A DNA stretch of 64,000 nt, from positions 97,501 through 161,500 of the forward strand of contig JAVGVS010000163.1 in NCBI GenBank assembly GCA_032718565.1, read 5' to 3'. The notes under the pieces are model-generated. The model had not been told where the DNA came from, ran no database searches, and worked only from the letters and a program-made list of their open reading frames with translations. Of this stretch, positions 34,137 through 45,500 are shown one piece after another. The position numbers and the translations under genes were made by a program. Every line of letters starts with the position of its first letter. Position 1 is the first letter of the stretch. Source of the stretch: Distichodus sexfasciatus (taxonomy: Eukaryota; Chordata; Actinopteri; Characiformes; Distichodontidae).

Positions 34137-35139
34137 GAGCGTTTACAACACATAAATAATACAGAGACACATTAATACACACTGTGTTCCATCTGCCAAG
34201 TCTGAAGCCGGACGTGATGCAACGAGCGCCCCCCGTTTCTCGGACACCCGACCAAATATCTCTGAGCAGCACAGGGGACCCCGAGTTCAGAATCTGAGAT
34301 GGCTGCTCGGTGCACATGCCGTGATTATTTTTTAATGTATTTTTTAGCGTTGTTTGTGTTGATCTTGGACAGCTGTGTAGATAATAGTGTTGTTGTGGTC
34401 GATAGACGTGCCGCTACGGTAAATAACGCGTTAGGTGTGGTTTATCAAATGTCGATGCTAAATTGACTGGTCGATGTTGCTAAAACCAAACTAGCCGGGT
34501 TAGCCGAACAGAAAGGTAAACAGGATCAGCAACTGGAGAGGCAAAATTCAGATAAAAAGTGTAGATGTTTTAGCATTAGTAAAGTCTAGCCTCTTCTGTC
34601 CGAGTTCAACTCTGCTGTGGAAAATGGAACGCATCCAACTCGGTTTTCACAGTGGATTTAGAGGATGTGACATAATCTCGTCGCTGTTAACGCGAATTCA
34701 ACCAATGCTCGGCAGTTCGTCACGACCTGGCCATTTTGACCAATCGTTGTCTTTTCCTGCCGTTTGATGTAGAAGTCATTTTTCTAAAGTAGATAGATCG
34801 ATAGATAGATATTTTTCACATTTTGAGTGGTTTCCATGTAAAACATTTTTGTTCACGTTTGAGAACGTGCAACACAAATTTCAAAAAATCTTCTCGACTT
34901 AAGACAGGCATCAACACTCATCAAAAACACAACAGAACTTTTAACTTAAACTAAACAAGCAGACAAGACGCTATTAGGGCTATATAAATACATATATATT
35001 GCTTATGCGTGTGAATTTAGTATCAAAAAGATGAGAATCACAATGTGCAAAACGTTAACGATCACTAGTGTTGTTCTTGAGCGTTTCAAATTTTTCCTGA
35101 GTGGGTTTTGAAAAGCTGACATCCTTTTTGGACCCAAGT
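34137..35139. other. Intergenic, with GATA repeat and MITE fragment
   Basis: A short GATA-type run lies at 34790-34811. Position 34725-34785 resembles the interior of the CCCTCCAG element at 30378 ('ttttgaccaatcgttgtc'). The rest is unassigned. Confidence 0.4.
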
Positions 35140-35192
35140 TTGGGGCGTAACGGTTAGGGCGTTCACCCCGTGATCGGAAGGTCGCCGGTTCC
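35140..35192 (+). mobile_element. SINE head only
   Basis: 'gggcgtaacggttagggcgt' and 'gatcggaaggtcgccggttc' are the tRNA-like head of the local SINE family. The body is missing. A functional tRNA is ruled out because no cloverleaf can be completed. Confidence 0.6.
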
Positions 35193-35271
35193 CTCAAAAT
35201 ACATCTTTGCTAAAATTAGATAATGACGCTCTTCAAAATCCTCGAGAACAATAAACTGAGGAACACTGAGG

Positions 35272-35372
35272 GAACGAGGAAAAACGTGGACTAAGCTGTA
35301 GTACCAGTGGAGATTTCCCATCTACCTCAAAGCTAGTCTAGGACTAGGCTCAATCCACGACTGGTACATTAG
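35272..35372. mobile_element. Foldback MITE, partial
   Basis: 'gtggactaagctgtagtacc' and 'tagtctaggactaggctcaa' are arms of the foldback family of 8921. The outermost ends are decayed. Confidence 0.6.
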
Positions 35373-35447
35373 CCCATAATGTTTAGCATCTTGATTTCTT
35401 TAAATCGCCTACTTACTGTACGTTGAAGCAAATACATCTGTACATAA

Positions 35448-35575
35448 GGGGCTGGTTCCTTGAACATGGATTAAGGCTAGTCTTGGATTAAATTGCAGAA
35501 CTAATGGAGATTGACAGCTGAAACTGGAAGATAGTCTAGGTTTAGGCTTAATCGTAGTCCAGGAAACTGGCCCAA
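35448..35575. mobile_element. Foldback MITE, complete
   Basis: The left end 'ggggctggttccttgaacat' and right end 'gtccaggaaactggcccaaa' are inverted repeats. The arms 'ggctagtcttggattaaatt' and 'tagtctaggtttaggcttaa' pair. This is the best-preserved copy in the window. Confidence 0.75.
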
Positions 35576-36692
35576 AGTGTTTAAGAATCAAAGTATCATT
35601 AAAAGCAGAGATAAACTGTGACAAAATGAGGATTTAAAACACTGTAGAATTCGTAAGAGCTTCTGCAGTAGAATTGAGCCCAAAATAGACCCGTGAGCGT
35701 CCATAAAAGTGCTCAGCCCGAACATGAAGACCAAAGCCTGAGCCGAGAAGAGGAACAAAAAACTTTCCACCGGTGCCTTCCTCTTGTATTGACCATGTCC
35801 AGCAAGCAGCTGACGGTGATTGATTTTAGCTGGCTATTGCAGTGAAACGGGATCCTGGCGGGGCGCTGTGGGACTGCTCCGGACCCCCGATCGATGCTGT
35901 GGGTGCCCCTGTAGTCGCCGAGCGTCAGGACGACACACTGTCTGAGTCCTTGGAGTGTCCAAACAGCCCTCCGGCTTCTCATATTCCTCCCTCAAAAACA
36001 GAGGGATGCCCTTATGGCAGCGTTCGCAATAAGCAAACTCCCTTTCTCCAGACTCGTGAAAGACGAATGAGATGAGATGAGATGCAGGCAGAGAAGGATG
36101 CTGATGAAGATGTTGGGAAGTAGACAGCGTTGTTTAGATAGATGGACGTTTGCCTCTAATGTGGTTGAGTGCTGCCATCTACTGAGGGAAATGAACGTAT
36201 TGATGTTGTGAATTCGGTCTTTAAGAAGGCTTTTTAACCAACAAGAAAGAAAGAATGTGTTTCTGTTTGATAAAAACGGTTTTAAACATTAGAATCCATG
36301 GAAACCACAACACTGTGTGCATCGTCATCATTTCATGTTCGTTTGAGAGTTCTTATTGTAAATGTCATGTGCACACAGAAGACTCACACCATACGTATAA
36401 CACTAAAAGCAATAATAATAGTGTTTTCGCTGGTGTTCTTTCCTGTGCATCCTGTAAATTAATTCAGGACCTTGAGGTTTTAGACTCGTCTTACTTGTAG
36501 TTCAGATGTCTAAGAGGCAGGTTGGTCTGTTTCGGAATCCTGTGGATCACAAGGTTTAGAACGTGCAACAGAAATTTATAGGAAATACAGAGCAGTTTTC
36601 TGCATAAATTAAATGTCAATAAATTAAATGTCAATCAAACATGGAATAAAAATGACAACTTGAACTGGAAAATATGTGAAATCTCTGCATAT
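35576..36692. other. Intergenic, nothing assigned
   Basis: No supported feature. Overlapping open frames of 60-89 codons at 35588-36075 are antiparallel and without domains. Confidence 0.4.
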
Positions 36693-36974
36693 GTACATGG
36701 GTATTTCTGAAAACAGAGGTTTTTCTATGCGTTTTGGCCTTTCGTCGACACGTAAACGGCGTTTTGGGTCAGTGAAAACGGAGGTTTTTGAAAACTCTGT
36801 TTCTGCGTTTAGGTGTGGACAAGAAAAACGAAGATTGTGAAAAACGGACCGTTGTGCGCCACTCGTATGACGTCACAGTATTTGACAGCGTTTTTTGCGA
36901 TTGCGTGTGGACGCGATTTTTTTTTTTTTTTTTACGAAAATGGAAAATCTCCATTTTCAGAAATACCTGTGTAC
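36693..36974. mobile_element. MITE with GTACANNGGTATTTCTGAAAA ends
   Basis: The left end 'gtacatgggtatttctgaaa' is the inverse of the right end 'tttcagaaatacctgtgtac'. The 280-bp interior contains 'gtgtggac' repeats and a T17 run. Non-coding. An inverted-repeat element of uncertain superfamily. Confidence 0.7.
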
Positions 36975-37117
36975 GTGTGGACATAAATCTGCTTGAATAT
37001 ATATTTGTCAGCTATGACAAACTGGCTAAATCGAGGGTCCTGGCCAGTGACTAATTAAGTGCTTAATTGAATGCAGTTCCATCACTAATCAGCAGGTGAC
37101 ACTATTTTACCAAAGGT

Positions 37118-37205
37118 AACAGTCAGTCCCTCCAGGATTTCACGGGCCTTTTTTGCAGCCTAAAATGCCTGGTTTTGCAGCAGCCAAAATCTTTTTGTTG
37201 CCAGT
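37118..37205 (+). mobile_element. CCCTCCAG MITE, left end only
   Basis: 'cagtccctccaggatttcac' followed by 'gggccttttttgcagcc' is the left end of the family at 1334 and 30378. No right end was found. Confidence 0.55.
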
Positions 37206-38657
37206 GAACTCACCTGCCCATTATGACTTCACCATACATAAATTTCCTATAAATATGCACGGATAAATATGCAATGTCTATTTATTCATTTTGTTTCAAT
37301 TTCTATGTTTTTTTGTTTGTTTCTTGTAAACTCACTGAATTAGTACAAAAACAATGCTCTCAATCCAGCACATTAGCTCAAAAGGTCAAACTTTTTTCCA
37401 GGTTGATGAAGAACTTTTTTCTTTTATATATCAGTAGATTTTCCTCACATTTTCTGTGGCTTCCTTGCCAAACATTCTTGCCCATCTTGATTTTAGAATG
37501 TCCAAGACAAATAAAAAAAAAAAATCAAATGAATGTCAGTTAATGTGAATTTATGGACAAAAAAAATTATACTTTTCAACTACTATGATTTACTCCTTAT
37601 GTATATTAGTCCTACAGCTTTTATACAGATGGGCTTATTAGACAACACTCTTAAAAACCCAATTTGAAACATTCAAGAACAACACGCGGGTAACATTTTG
37701 CACATTGTGTTTATCTTTCTTTTTTAATATAAAATTTCCGAGGTCACTTGAGACCCAGTGAATGCAGCACATTTGTGCATTGCAAGTATTCGTGCAGTTT
37801 ACATTTACAGTCAGTATTTAAAATATAAATGTCTGTCTTTTTTTTTTTTTTTACTATTTATTAATTTTATTTGTTAGGAAATCATTTCTATATAATTTTA
37901 TTTTTTAGACTCTTGTAACTGTATTTTTTTTTTTTAATTGCACAGTCTTAGAAACGAATCAGGGTGCGTTTTACTACGTGTTATATTTATATAAATATGT
38001 ATGTGACCGTTGAAGAGTGTTAAATCATACGTGATGTGCTGAAATCAGTCCCGGGTTCGGCCTCCAGGGGGCGCGCGTTTCCACCTCCTCGCGTGCTGTA
38101 GGGTCATCAGCGCTAATGAGCTGCACCTGTCTGTAGGTGTTTAAGCTTCACTCCCCCCGGGTGTCTGTCGTCACGCGTGGGGCCGTGCTGTCGCTGTGTC
38201 TGGCTTTAGTTTGTGCATCTGAACTCCAGTGCGAGCTAAAACCGAGAGTCTGTCTCTTCACTCCTTTTGTCTGTCTGTTCGACCGCGACCAAGTAAAAAT
38301 GCTTCAAAATAGAATATTTAAACGACAGAAGCACAGAAGGCCTTCGCGTTCACGTTTCAGAACGATGTATTTTCCTGTAGCTGTGGTTTTACCGTAGGTT
38401 CCTCAAAATGCTCAGTGTTGGAGAAAAGAGGCCTGTTTTGAAAACGTGTGACGCCAGGAAAGCACCACTAGATGTCGCGGCTGCAATAAGTATTGATGCC
38501 ACAGAACGCTGACTAGGACTTTGACCTGCCAAAATTCATCAAATACTTCCAACTAACCAACGAAAAATCTTCTTCACTAAAATGGAAAGAATTGAGGATC
38601 CGAATACCATATGTGTATAACAAGTGTGTTTTAAAAAGTTCCTCTCAATAAAGTGGA
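37206..38657. other. AT-rich intergenic DNA
   Basis: Position 37206-38000 is strongly AT-rich with T runs. Position 38040-38400 is GC-richer with an open frame of 86 codons (38137-38397) that lacks a domain. No gene is supported. Confidence 0.4.
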
Positions 38658-39040
38658 CCCTTAGCAAAAAGTAGTACACCTGAAGTTCATTTGATTAAGT
38701 ATGCTTGAGTATAAGTATACTACGGACCATGTACCATGTAGCGTACTAGAAAGTATACTAATTTAATACTTCTTCAGACTAAATTGGAACATTATTAAGT
38801 TTGTAAAAGTATACTTTAAGTATACTTTATAAGGTCATTTTAAGATTACAAAAGTATACTTTTAGACTTTAGTAGACTTTTCTTTATACTTATCAGTATA
38901 AGTCAAGTATACTTCACTATACTATTCTTAAGCATATAAAATATAGTATATAAAAAGTAAACGTCAAATATACTGCCTCAGTTTTAGTATATAATAAGTA
39001 TACTTGTAGTACACTTCAGTAAACTACTTTTTGCTAAGGG
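38658..39040. mobile_element. MITE with CCCTTAGCAAAAAGTA ends and internal AAGTATACT repeats
   Basis: 383 bp with inverted ends 'cccttagcaaaaagtagt' and 'actactttttgctaaggg'. The interior is full of self-complementary 'aagtatactt' variants (at least eight), so the single strand could fold in many ways. The flanking dinucleotide GA on both sides may be a 2-bp target duplication. Non-coding. Confidence 0.75.
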
Positions 39041-39557
39041 GAGGCTAAAATTGTAAAAACAAACCAAAAAAAAGTGGTGTTTTATTTTGGGTGAAGTCTA
39101 CAGACAGTGCTGTGTGATAGGTGGTGTGAATGTGAAACTGGTGCAGTTTACACAATCCGCTCAGTTTCTGGGAACAAATTGTGGTCTACAGAAAGAATGA
39201 GAGAAGCCATGTTCTTGAATATGGAACAAGACATGTTTGTGTAACGTACATTGTCATCTCCCCAGTGTTTACTCTGATTTCCAGTCGCAAACACAGGAAA
39301 AAACGTCTCACACTTGTCTCATTGTGGTCTTGAGCAACAGCGATAAAACTACACCAGATACCAAATGCAGTCAACTTTAGGTCATCTACTAGAAAGTAGT
39401 TTATTAATCAATGTAAACATGTACCACTACTACCGTGTAGAATGTATTCGACAATTATGCGTAAATAAGAGGCTATGGATTAGAGGATCTTGGACATACA
39501 CTAAGATTATGAAGACTTTGGAGATTCTAATGCAACCTATTTGCCACAAAGTATTTA

Positions 39558-39562
<5 letters not shown>
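39041..39562. other. Intergenic, nothing assigned
   Basis: Unique AT-rich sequence before the AT microsatellite. Confidence 0.4.

Positions 39563-39631
<69 letters not shown>
39563..39631. repeat. (AT)n microsatellite
   Basis: About 34 uninterrupted AT units. The Tyr-Ile repeat open frames across it are artefacts. Confidence 0.95.
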
Positions 39632-39633
<2 letters not shown>

Positions 39634-39989
39634 AAGTGGACATCTTGAATGTTTCTCTATAAATGAAAAGAAAATTAACAAATCGGAGCAACATTGGAAA
39701 TATATAAATATTGTAAAAATCTAATTTCCTTACAGGTAGCAAGTAATGCACAATATTAATGCAAACATTTTAAAACCCGTGACAAGTAATAATTGCCACT
39801 TCCCAAAAGTTTCATAAACATTTTAAAGACAGTAAAGATGTATGTATTTTTTAAGACGAAGTTTAATTCATATCAAAATATGGAATGATAAGTCTGAAGT
39901 CTTAACGTATGGCTGTTGTTGTTGCGCGGTGCTGTCGCTAGAGGTCGCCCAAGCGCTCTACGTGAAAAAATCACGCTGGCGGAAATCAG

Positions 39990-40011
39990 CTGTGTGTGCG
40001 TGTGCGTGTGT

Positions 40012-40088
<77 letters not shown>
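39990..40088. repeat. (TG)n(AT)n compound microsatellite
   Basis: A short TG/CG-variant run is followed by about 37 AT units. Confidence 0.95.
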
Positions 40089-40092
<4 letters not shown>

Positions 40093-40179
40093 TAGACCAG
40101 CCAGAGAAACCTCAACAGTTGCTGTTTCTAAAATTAGGTTCCTTTTGTTCTATTGTCAACTTGTAGAAATTATTTTGTC

Positions 40180-40232
40180 GTCATCATCATCATATTATTA
40201 TTATTATTGTTATTATTATTATTATTATTATT
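40180..40232. repeat. (ATC)n(ATT)n microsatellite
   Basis: 'catcatcatcat' leads into an ATT run with one interruption. Confidence 0.9.
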
Positions 40233-40768
40233 AAAAATGTTCAGTATCATTTATTACACCCGCCGTTTAACCTGTTAGCTCAAGGTTTATTTGTTGTGTC
40301 CCCTGTCGCAAGAATAATCTGAAACATTTTTACAGTATTTTTAAACATCATTTTCTCATCTCTTTTGTTGCTTCAGCCCACTTATGAAAGCTTCCGTTTA
40401 TAAATGTCTACCTCAGGCTAACATTGAAACCTTATTACCAAATGGGAAACTAGGTCGTCCAAACCTGGCTCAAAGATAAGTGATGTGAAAGCTACAAATG
40501 TGATTTATGAAAGTGAAATGTGACTCGTTTTATTTATTCATTCATTTATTACTTTTTGTCTTTAGTGAGCCTCTTCACATATTAAAAACGTTATTAGATG
40601 GTTGTGAAGGCCTGACTGTCCCCTAAAAGAGGAAACCATGATATTTGTCAGATTTTGTGGCTTTGTGAGAATATTTTTCAAAGTGAGGACCTGTCTTCAT
40701 TAGACAAAAATGCGTTTGTAGCCAAGTTGCCTATTTTGTGTGAAAAATGAAAAGTGAAATGATTAGCG
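40233..40768. other. Intergenic, nothing assigned
   Basis: AT-rich sequence upstream of the fst promoter region without a specific feature. Confidence 0.4.
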
Positions 40769-40845
40769 TTTTTTTTTTTTTTTTTTTTTTTTTTTACATC
40801 CAATTATTATGGGAATCTATAGCAGGAGCTCACAAAGATAGCAAA

Positions 40846-40881
<36 letters not shown>

Positions 40882-40886
40882 GTGCG
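40769..40886. repeat. T27 run and (GT)n microsatellite
   Basis: T27 at 40769-40795 and a GT run at 40850-40886, about 450 bp upstream of the fst start codon. Confidence 0.9.
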
Positions 40887-40984
40887 CCCCCCGAGCCAAA
40901 TAAATCTTCGCCCTCTACATCATCAATTGGCTCGGTACGATCTTCAACTTATTTTTCATTAGTTTTTTTTTTTTTTTACACCAT

Positions 40985-41339
40985 GGTGCCAATCCAATGA
41001 GCTCCCCCGAATCACTCAACATTTTCATCATTATCCATCAAGTCACACTCGAGTGTGTCTGAGAGGCTCGAGAAAGTTTCAACCCCGCATCACCTGATTA
41101 GGGCTGAAGGAAGAGAAGGAGGTGGGGGAAACTTGGTGAAACAACTCCCTCTCCCCACCCCCACGGAGCAAAAGACCGCCCACTACAGACAGTCGGCCCG
41201 AGACCCCTTATACACTTAAAAAGAGGTGGAACACACACATACACACGCATACACGAGCACTCATTCAGCTCTGCCTCCGTAAGCTGATTAGTTTTTTGCG
41301 CTGCTGCTCCGCATAATTCCGCTTCAGTTCGTCTTGACC
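40985..41339 (+). promoter_or_regulatory. fst: fst promoter and 5' UTR region
   Basis: The 350 bp before the fst start codon are unique and contain promoter-like motifs. There is a CCAAT pair near 40990, a 14-bp perfect palindrome 'cacactcgagtgtg' at 41044-41057, an E-box 'cacctg' near 41092, and AT-rich TATA-like boxes 'ttataca' (41208-41214) and 'ttaaaaag' (41216-41223). These would place the transcription start at about 41240-41250 and give a 5' UTR near 90-100 nt. The start site itself is inferred. Several 'gtct'/'agac' half-sites suit SMAD input, known for FST in other vertebrates, but such short motifs occur by chance. Confidence 0.55.
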
Positions 41340-41421
41340 ATGTTAAGGATGCTACCGCGCCCGGGGAGCCTCTTATTACTCATCTGTGTCTGTCTTTTCA
41401 TCCAAGATCAAAAAGTGCAAG
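41340..41421 (+). CDS. fst: fst exon 1 (coding part)
   Basis: Codes for the signal peptide, starting MLRMLPRPG. The ATG at 41340 follows 'cttgacc'. The donor is 'caag|gtgagt'. It ends with one base of codon 28. Confidence 0.95.
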
Positions 41422-42546
41422 GTGAGTTCTGTCTCTTATTCCTCTGGGATCTGGCACTTCCAAACACCATTTTTGCGCGCATTAAAACGCTTTGGAGTTG
41501 TGCTAACTGAACAGTTGAGTTGCTTTTCAGTCGGGCGATTGGAAAGTTTTTTTTGGTTGCTTCCATTTTTTTTTGCCCTGGTGACAGTGAGACAGGTGCG
41601 TCTGGAGTCTGTTTCCGAAATTTTTGTAATATATACTTTAAAAAATTGTTGATTTGACTTGTTAAGGAGCTTTATAGGCAGTTGTGGCAAATCTTAAAGT
41701 TTCAAGAAATGCAACATTTCTGTTTTTTTTTTGTAAGGAATAAATAAATGCTGGATTAGAGAAGCAGACTAGAGAGAAGAGCCATGCGTGTCAGGAGCTG
41801 ACCGGAAAAGGTTAAATAAATGGTCATGACAATACAATTATTTTCGTTCGATTTTTGCTCTGCTGATAGTGGGTTTGCTGGTGTGAAAATCGGGGCTCTT
41901 TTTGCATAATTCTGCTGTAATGAATCCTCACATTCCTATGCGTTTTCTTTTCTTAGTCTGGATAGAAACGCCACCTGACTTCGCCTGTCTGTCCAAAATG
42001 CAAGTCACTGAAGAATTAATATTTATGCCAAGCTCAAGTATTCGTTGATTCGTGTCGGTTTGCGTGTCTGTTGGCGGATGACACAAATGTACAACCCTTT
42101 TATAGAAAAGTTTTGATCAAACTGACGCGATTGAATGCTTTTAATTGGACTGTCTGGCGCGTTGTGTCCTCCGGTGTGAAATACCATATATATATATATT
42201 TTTTTTTTAAACAAATAAATTACTTTTCCCTTGATTAGCTCCTGCTTTATGATAATTAAAAAAACGACGGGACTGGCTTTAGTCAGTAGATGCCGTGTGA
42301 GTACAAGTGGTGTTTATTGTTTGGGCTCGTTTCTTGATCCTAGACTAACAGTCTGGTCTAAGTGTGGCGAAACGCGGTGAGCGCAGACAGTTGGACGTGC
42401 GCGCGCATTGTTTAAATAGGCACGAGCCTGTCAGTCTCGCGCGTCTGGCGTCCGCGTGCGGCTTTAAAAAAAAAAAAATTCCACTTAAAAAACAAACCCT
42501 GTCTGCGTTGTAAACCATGGAGGAAAAGTCGAACGAGTGACAGTAC

Positions 42547-42583
<37 letters not shown>

Positions 42584-45500
42584 GGGGAAAAATCAGACAA
42601 AATACGGCGGGGGGAGGGGGAGCGGGACAGCGCGAGCTAATACAGGCTGCCCGTGTTGTGTCTGGGTCATTGGCTTCAGACTTTAATGCGACTGGCTTTT
42701 CTTTTCCTTTCTTTTTGGCGTACAGCTGGCAACTGCTGGCTCCAGCAGGGGAAGAACGGGAGGTGCCAGGTCCTCTACATGCCCGGTATGAGCCGGGAGG
42801 ACTGCTGCCGGAGTGGGAGACTGGGAACCTCCTGGACGGAGGAGGATGTGCCGAACAGCACCCTGTTCAGGTGGACCATCTTCAATGGAGGAGCGCCAAA
42901 CTGCATACCGTGCAAAGGTAGAAATGTCATGGTGGTGGGGAGACACGTGTCTGTCTGCGCAGCAATCTCACATTGCATCAGCCACAATCCACAAAAAATG
43001 TTGCACTGGGGTAACTGTGCACAAATCTGTGTAACAAAAAGGAAGCAGAAATCTCCCAAATGTGGATCGTCTCCAGCGTCTCCCAACTGCAAAAAATCAA
43101 GCAATGTCACAGTCAAGACGTGGGTCTGCACAACAGTCTCACATTGCATCAGCTATAAGCATCAAAAAGAGCTTTTTTTGGCATTGATAGTAGTGCACAA
43201 ATCAATATAAGCAAAACAGATTTTTTTTTAATAAAATTAAAACTAGAAAAACACTCCCTTTTAAGGTGAAATATCTTAAATAGAGCAAAAAATCTCTATA
43301 ATATCAAAGCTACAAAAATGCCCTGTTTAGGTGGATCATCTTCAGTGTCTCCAGACTGCAAAAAAATATTCAAATACTGAAATGTCACGGTCAAGACACG
43401 TGTCTGCTTTTTTGCGTTGATTGTAGTGCACAAATCAATATAACGAAACACTGCAAAAAATGTAATATTAAAGCTACAAAAGCACCCTGTTCAGGTTGAT
43501 CATCGTCAAATGCACCAAACTGCCTAGCAGTGGTAGAAATGGGGCGACATGTCTGAGCAACAGCATGACGCTGCATCAGTCATTATCATTTAAAAAAATC
43601 ATAATTATTAAGCATTTATAATTATGCCAAAAATCTACATAATATTAAAATCAACAAGACTTTGTCATGCAAATTTGGATTCTTATTTTTTTGTACTGAT
43701 AATTGTGCACAAATCTTTATAATATTAAAGCTTGAAAAGGTTCAGGGGCATCATCTTCAAATGCTCCAAACTTAACATGCAGAGGTGTAAAATGTCATTT
43801 TGGAGACACGGAGAGACACGGTGCATCAGTCATAGTCAATACAAAGCTGCATTTTTGCATTGAAAATTGTGCAAAAATCTATTAATATAAAATTTAATGT
43901 CTCACATTGTGTCAGCCATAATTAAAAAATGCATCACGTTTTGCATTGATATTGTGCCAGTTGCTTGTTGATAAGCACTGAACCACAACCGATTACAAAT
44001 CCAAACTGCATTAAGTTGCAAAAAGAGCAGAAATGTTTGAAGAGACACATTACGGCCTGGACGCCTGTCTCCCATTGCATCAACTTCGCACTGATGTTGT
44101 GCACAAATCTATATAACAACATGGAGCAAAAAATCTATACATTAATGGCAGAGCTCCAGAGTGTTGCATGTCTGCAAACCAGTCTCACGTTGCATCTGCC
44201 CTAACTGTATTTTTAAAAAATGAATTGATACTGTGCCCTTATTTTATATTTGTAGTGTGAAATGTTTTGCTCTGTTGAATGTACTGATCAGCACTGGAGC
44301 ATTTCCCATTCTAGTTTGTACATATTGTCAACAGTGATCAGAATTTTGAAATGAAACATACTGTATAATAGACTCATGTAAGATCATCAGGTGTCTAACG
44401 TGACACTGAAACGCCTCTCTGCATCACATTTTTAGAGACGTGCGACAACGTGGACTGCGGCCCCGGCAAGAAATGCAAGATGAACCGGCGGAGCAAACCG
44501 CGCTGCGTCTGCGCTCCCGACTGCTCCAACATCACCTGGAAGGGACCCGTGTGCGGCTCGGACGGAAAAACATACCGGGACGAGTGCGCCCTGCTGAAGT
44601 CCAAGTGCAAGCTGCACCCTGACCTGGAGGTGCAGTACCAGGGCAAATGCAAAAGTAAGCGTTTGTCGAAAACTAACCCTTTGTGTCAGTTTTGAATTGA
44701 CGTTCAACATCCTCACATTGGAAGGGTGAAGATTAACTGATCATTTATAAAAATATGATGATCTCACACCAAACAGTTTGGGGAAAACGACTACAATCCA
44801 GCACCCGTAACCCATCCGCATTGTGGTTTTTCTGCAGAGACGTGTCGCGATGTGCTCTGCCCAGGCACTTCGACGTGCGTGGTGGACCAGACCAACAACG
44901 CCTACTGCGTGACGTGCAACCGCAAGTGTCCCGAGGTGACGTCACCCGAGCAGTACCTCTGCGGCAACGACGGCATCGTCTACGCCAGCGCCTGCCATCT
45001 CAGGAGGGCCACGTGTCTGCTCGGCCGCTCCATCGGCGTGGCCTACGAGGGAAAATGCATCAGTGAGTGGAACAAAAGAATAACACCAATGCAGCGTTTG
45101 TTGACCCGAGTTGAGCAAGAAGTTTAGAGGGGAGCACAAGTTCAGTACGCTTATTGTACTCAGAGGGGGGAAAAACAGGGGAAATGGGGAGGGAAGAGGG
45201 TCGAGCTCACAGTTTATGTGCGTATGCAACCATGCCAACATTCCAAACAAATTCTGACCTTTTCATACTCTCATGACAATCATGTTTGCAATTATTATTT
45301 GCAAACTGGTGGGTGTCTTAATTGCTTCCCGATGTTGGCAACACACCGGCCCGCCTCTGGTTACAAACTGAGCAGAACTCAAACCCTCCGAGCCCCTGCA
45401 TGCAATGTGCCGCCTTCCAAGCACCGCCAAATAACAACCTTCCGCCGTCGCGTGCGCAGCTTGTCCGGTGCTTTCTTGTGGCTTCCCAAAAATAAAATAA

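Noticed and set aside
35140..35192. Possible tRNA gene
   Set aside because: It has tRNA-like box sequences, but no complete cloverleaf follows and the sequence matches the head of the local SINE family.
39430..39751. Open frames with long Tyr-Ile repeats
   Set aside because: Translation of an AT microsatellite.
42775..43149. 124-codon open frame antisense to fst exon 2
   Set aside because: A shadow of the coding strand and the array. No independent support.
42918..44230. CRISPR-like direct repeats
   Set aside because: The repeats are a decayed tandem array with no uniform spacers, in a vertebrate intron.
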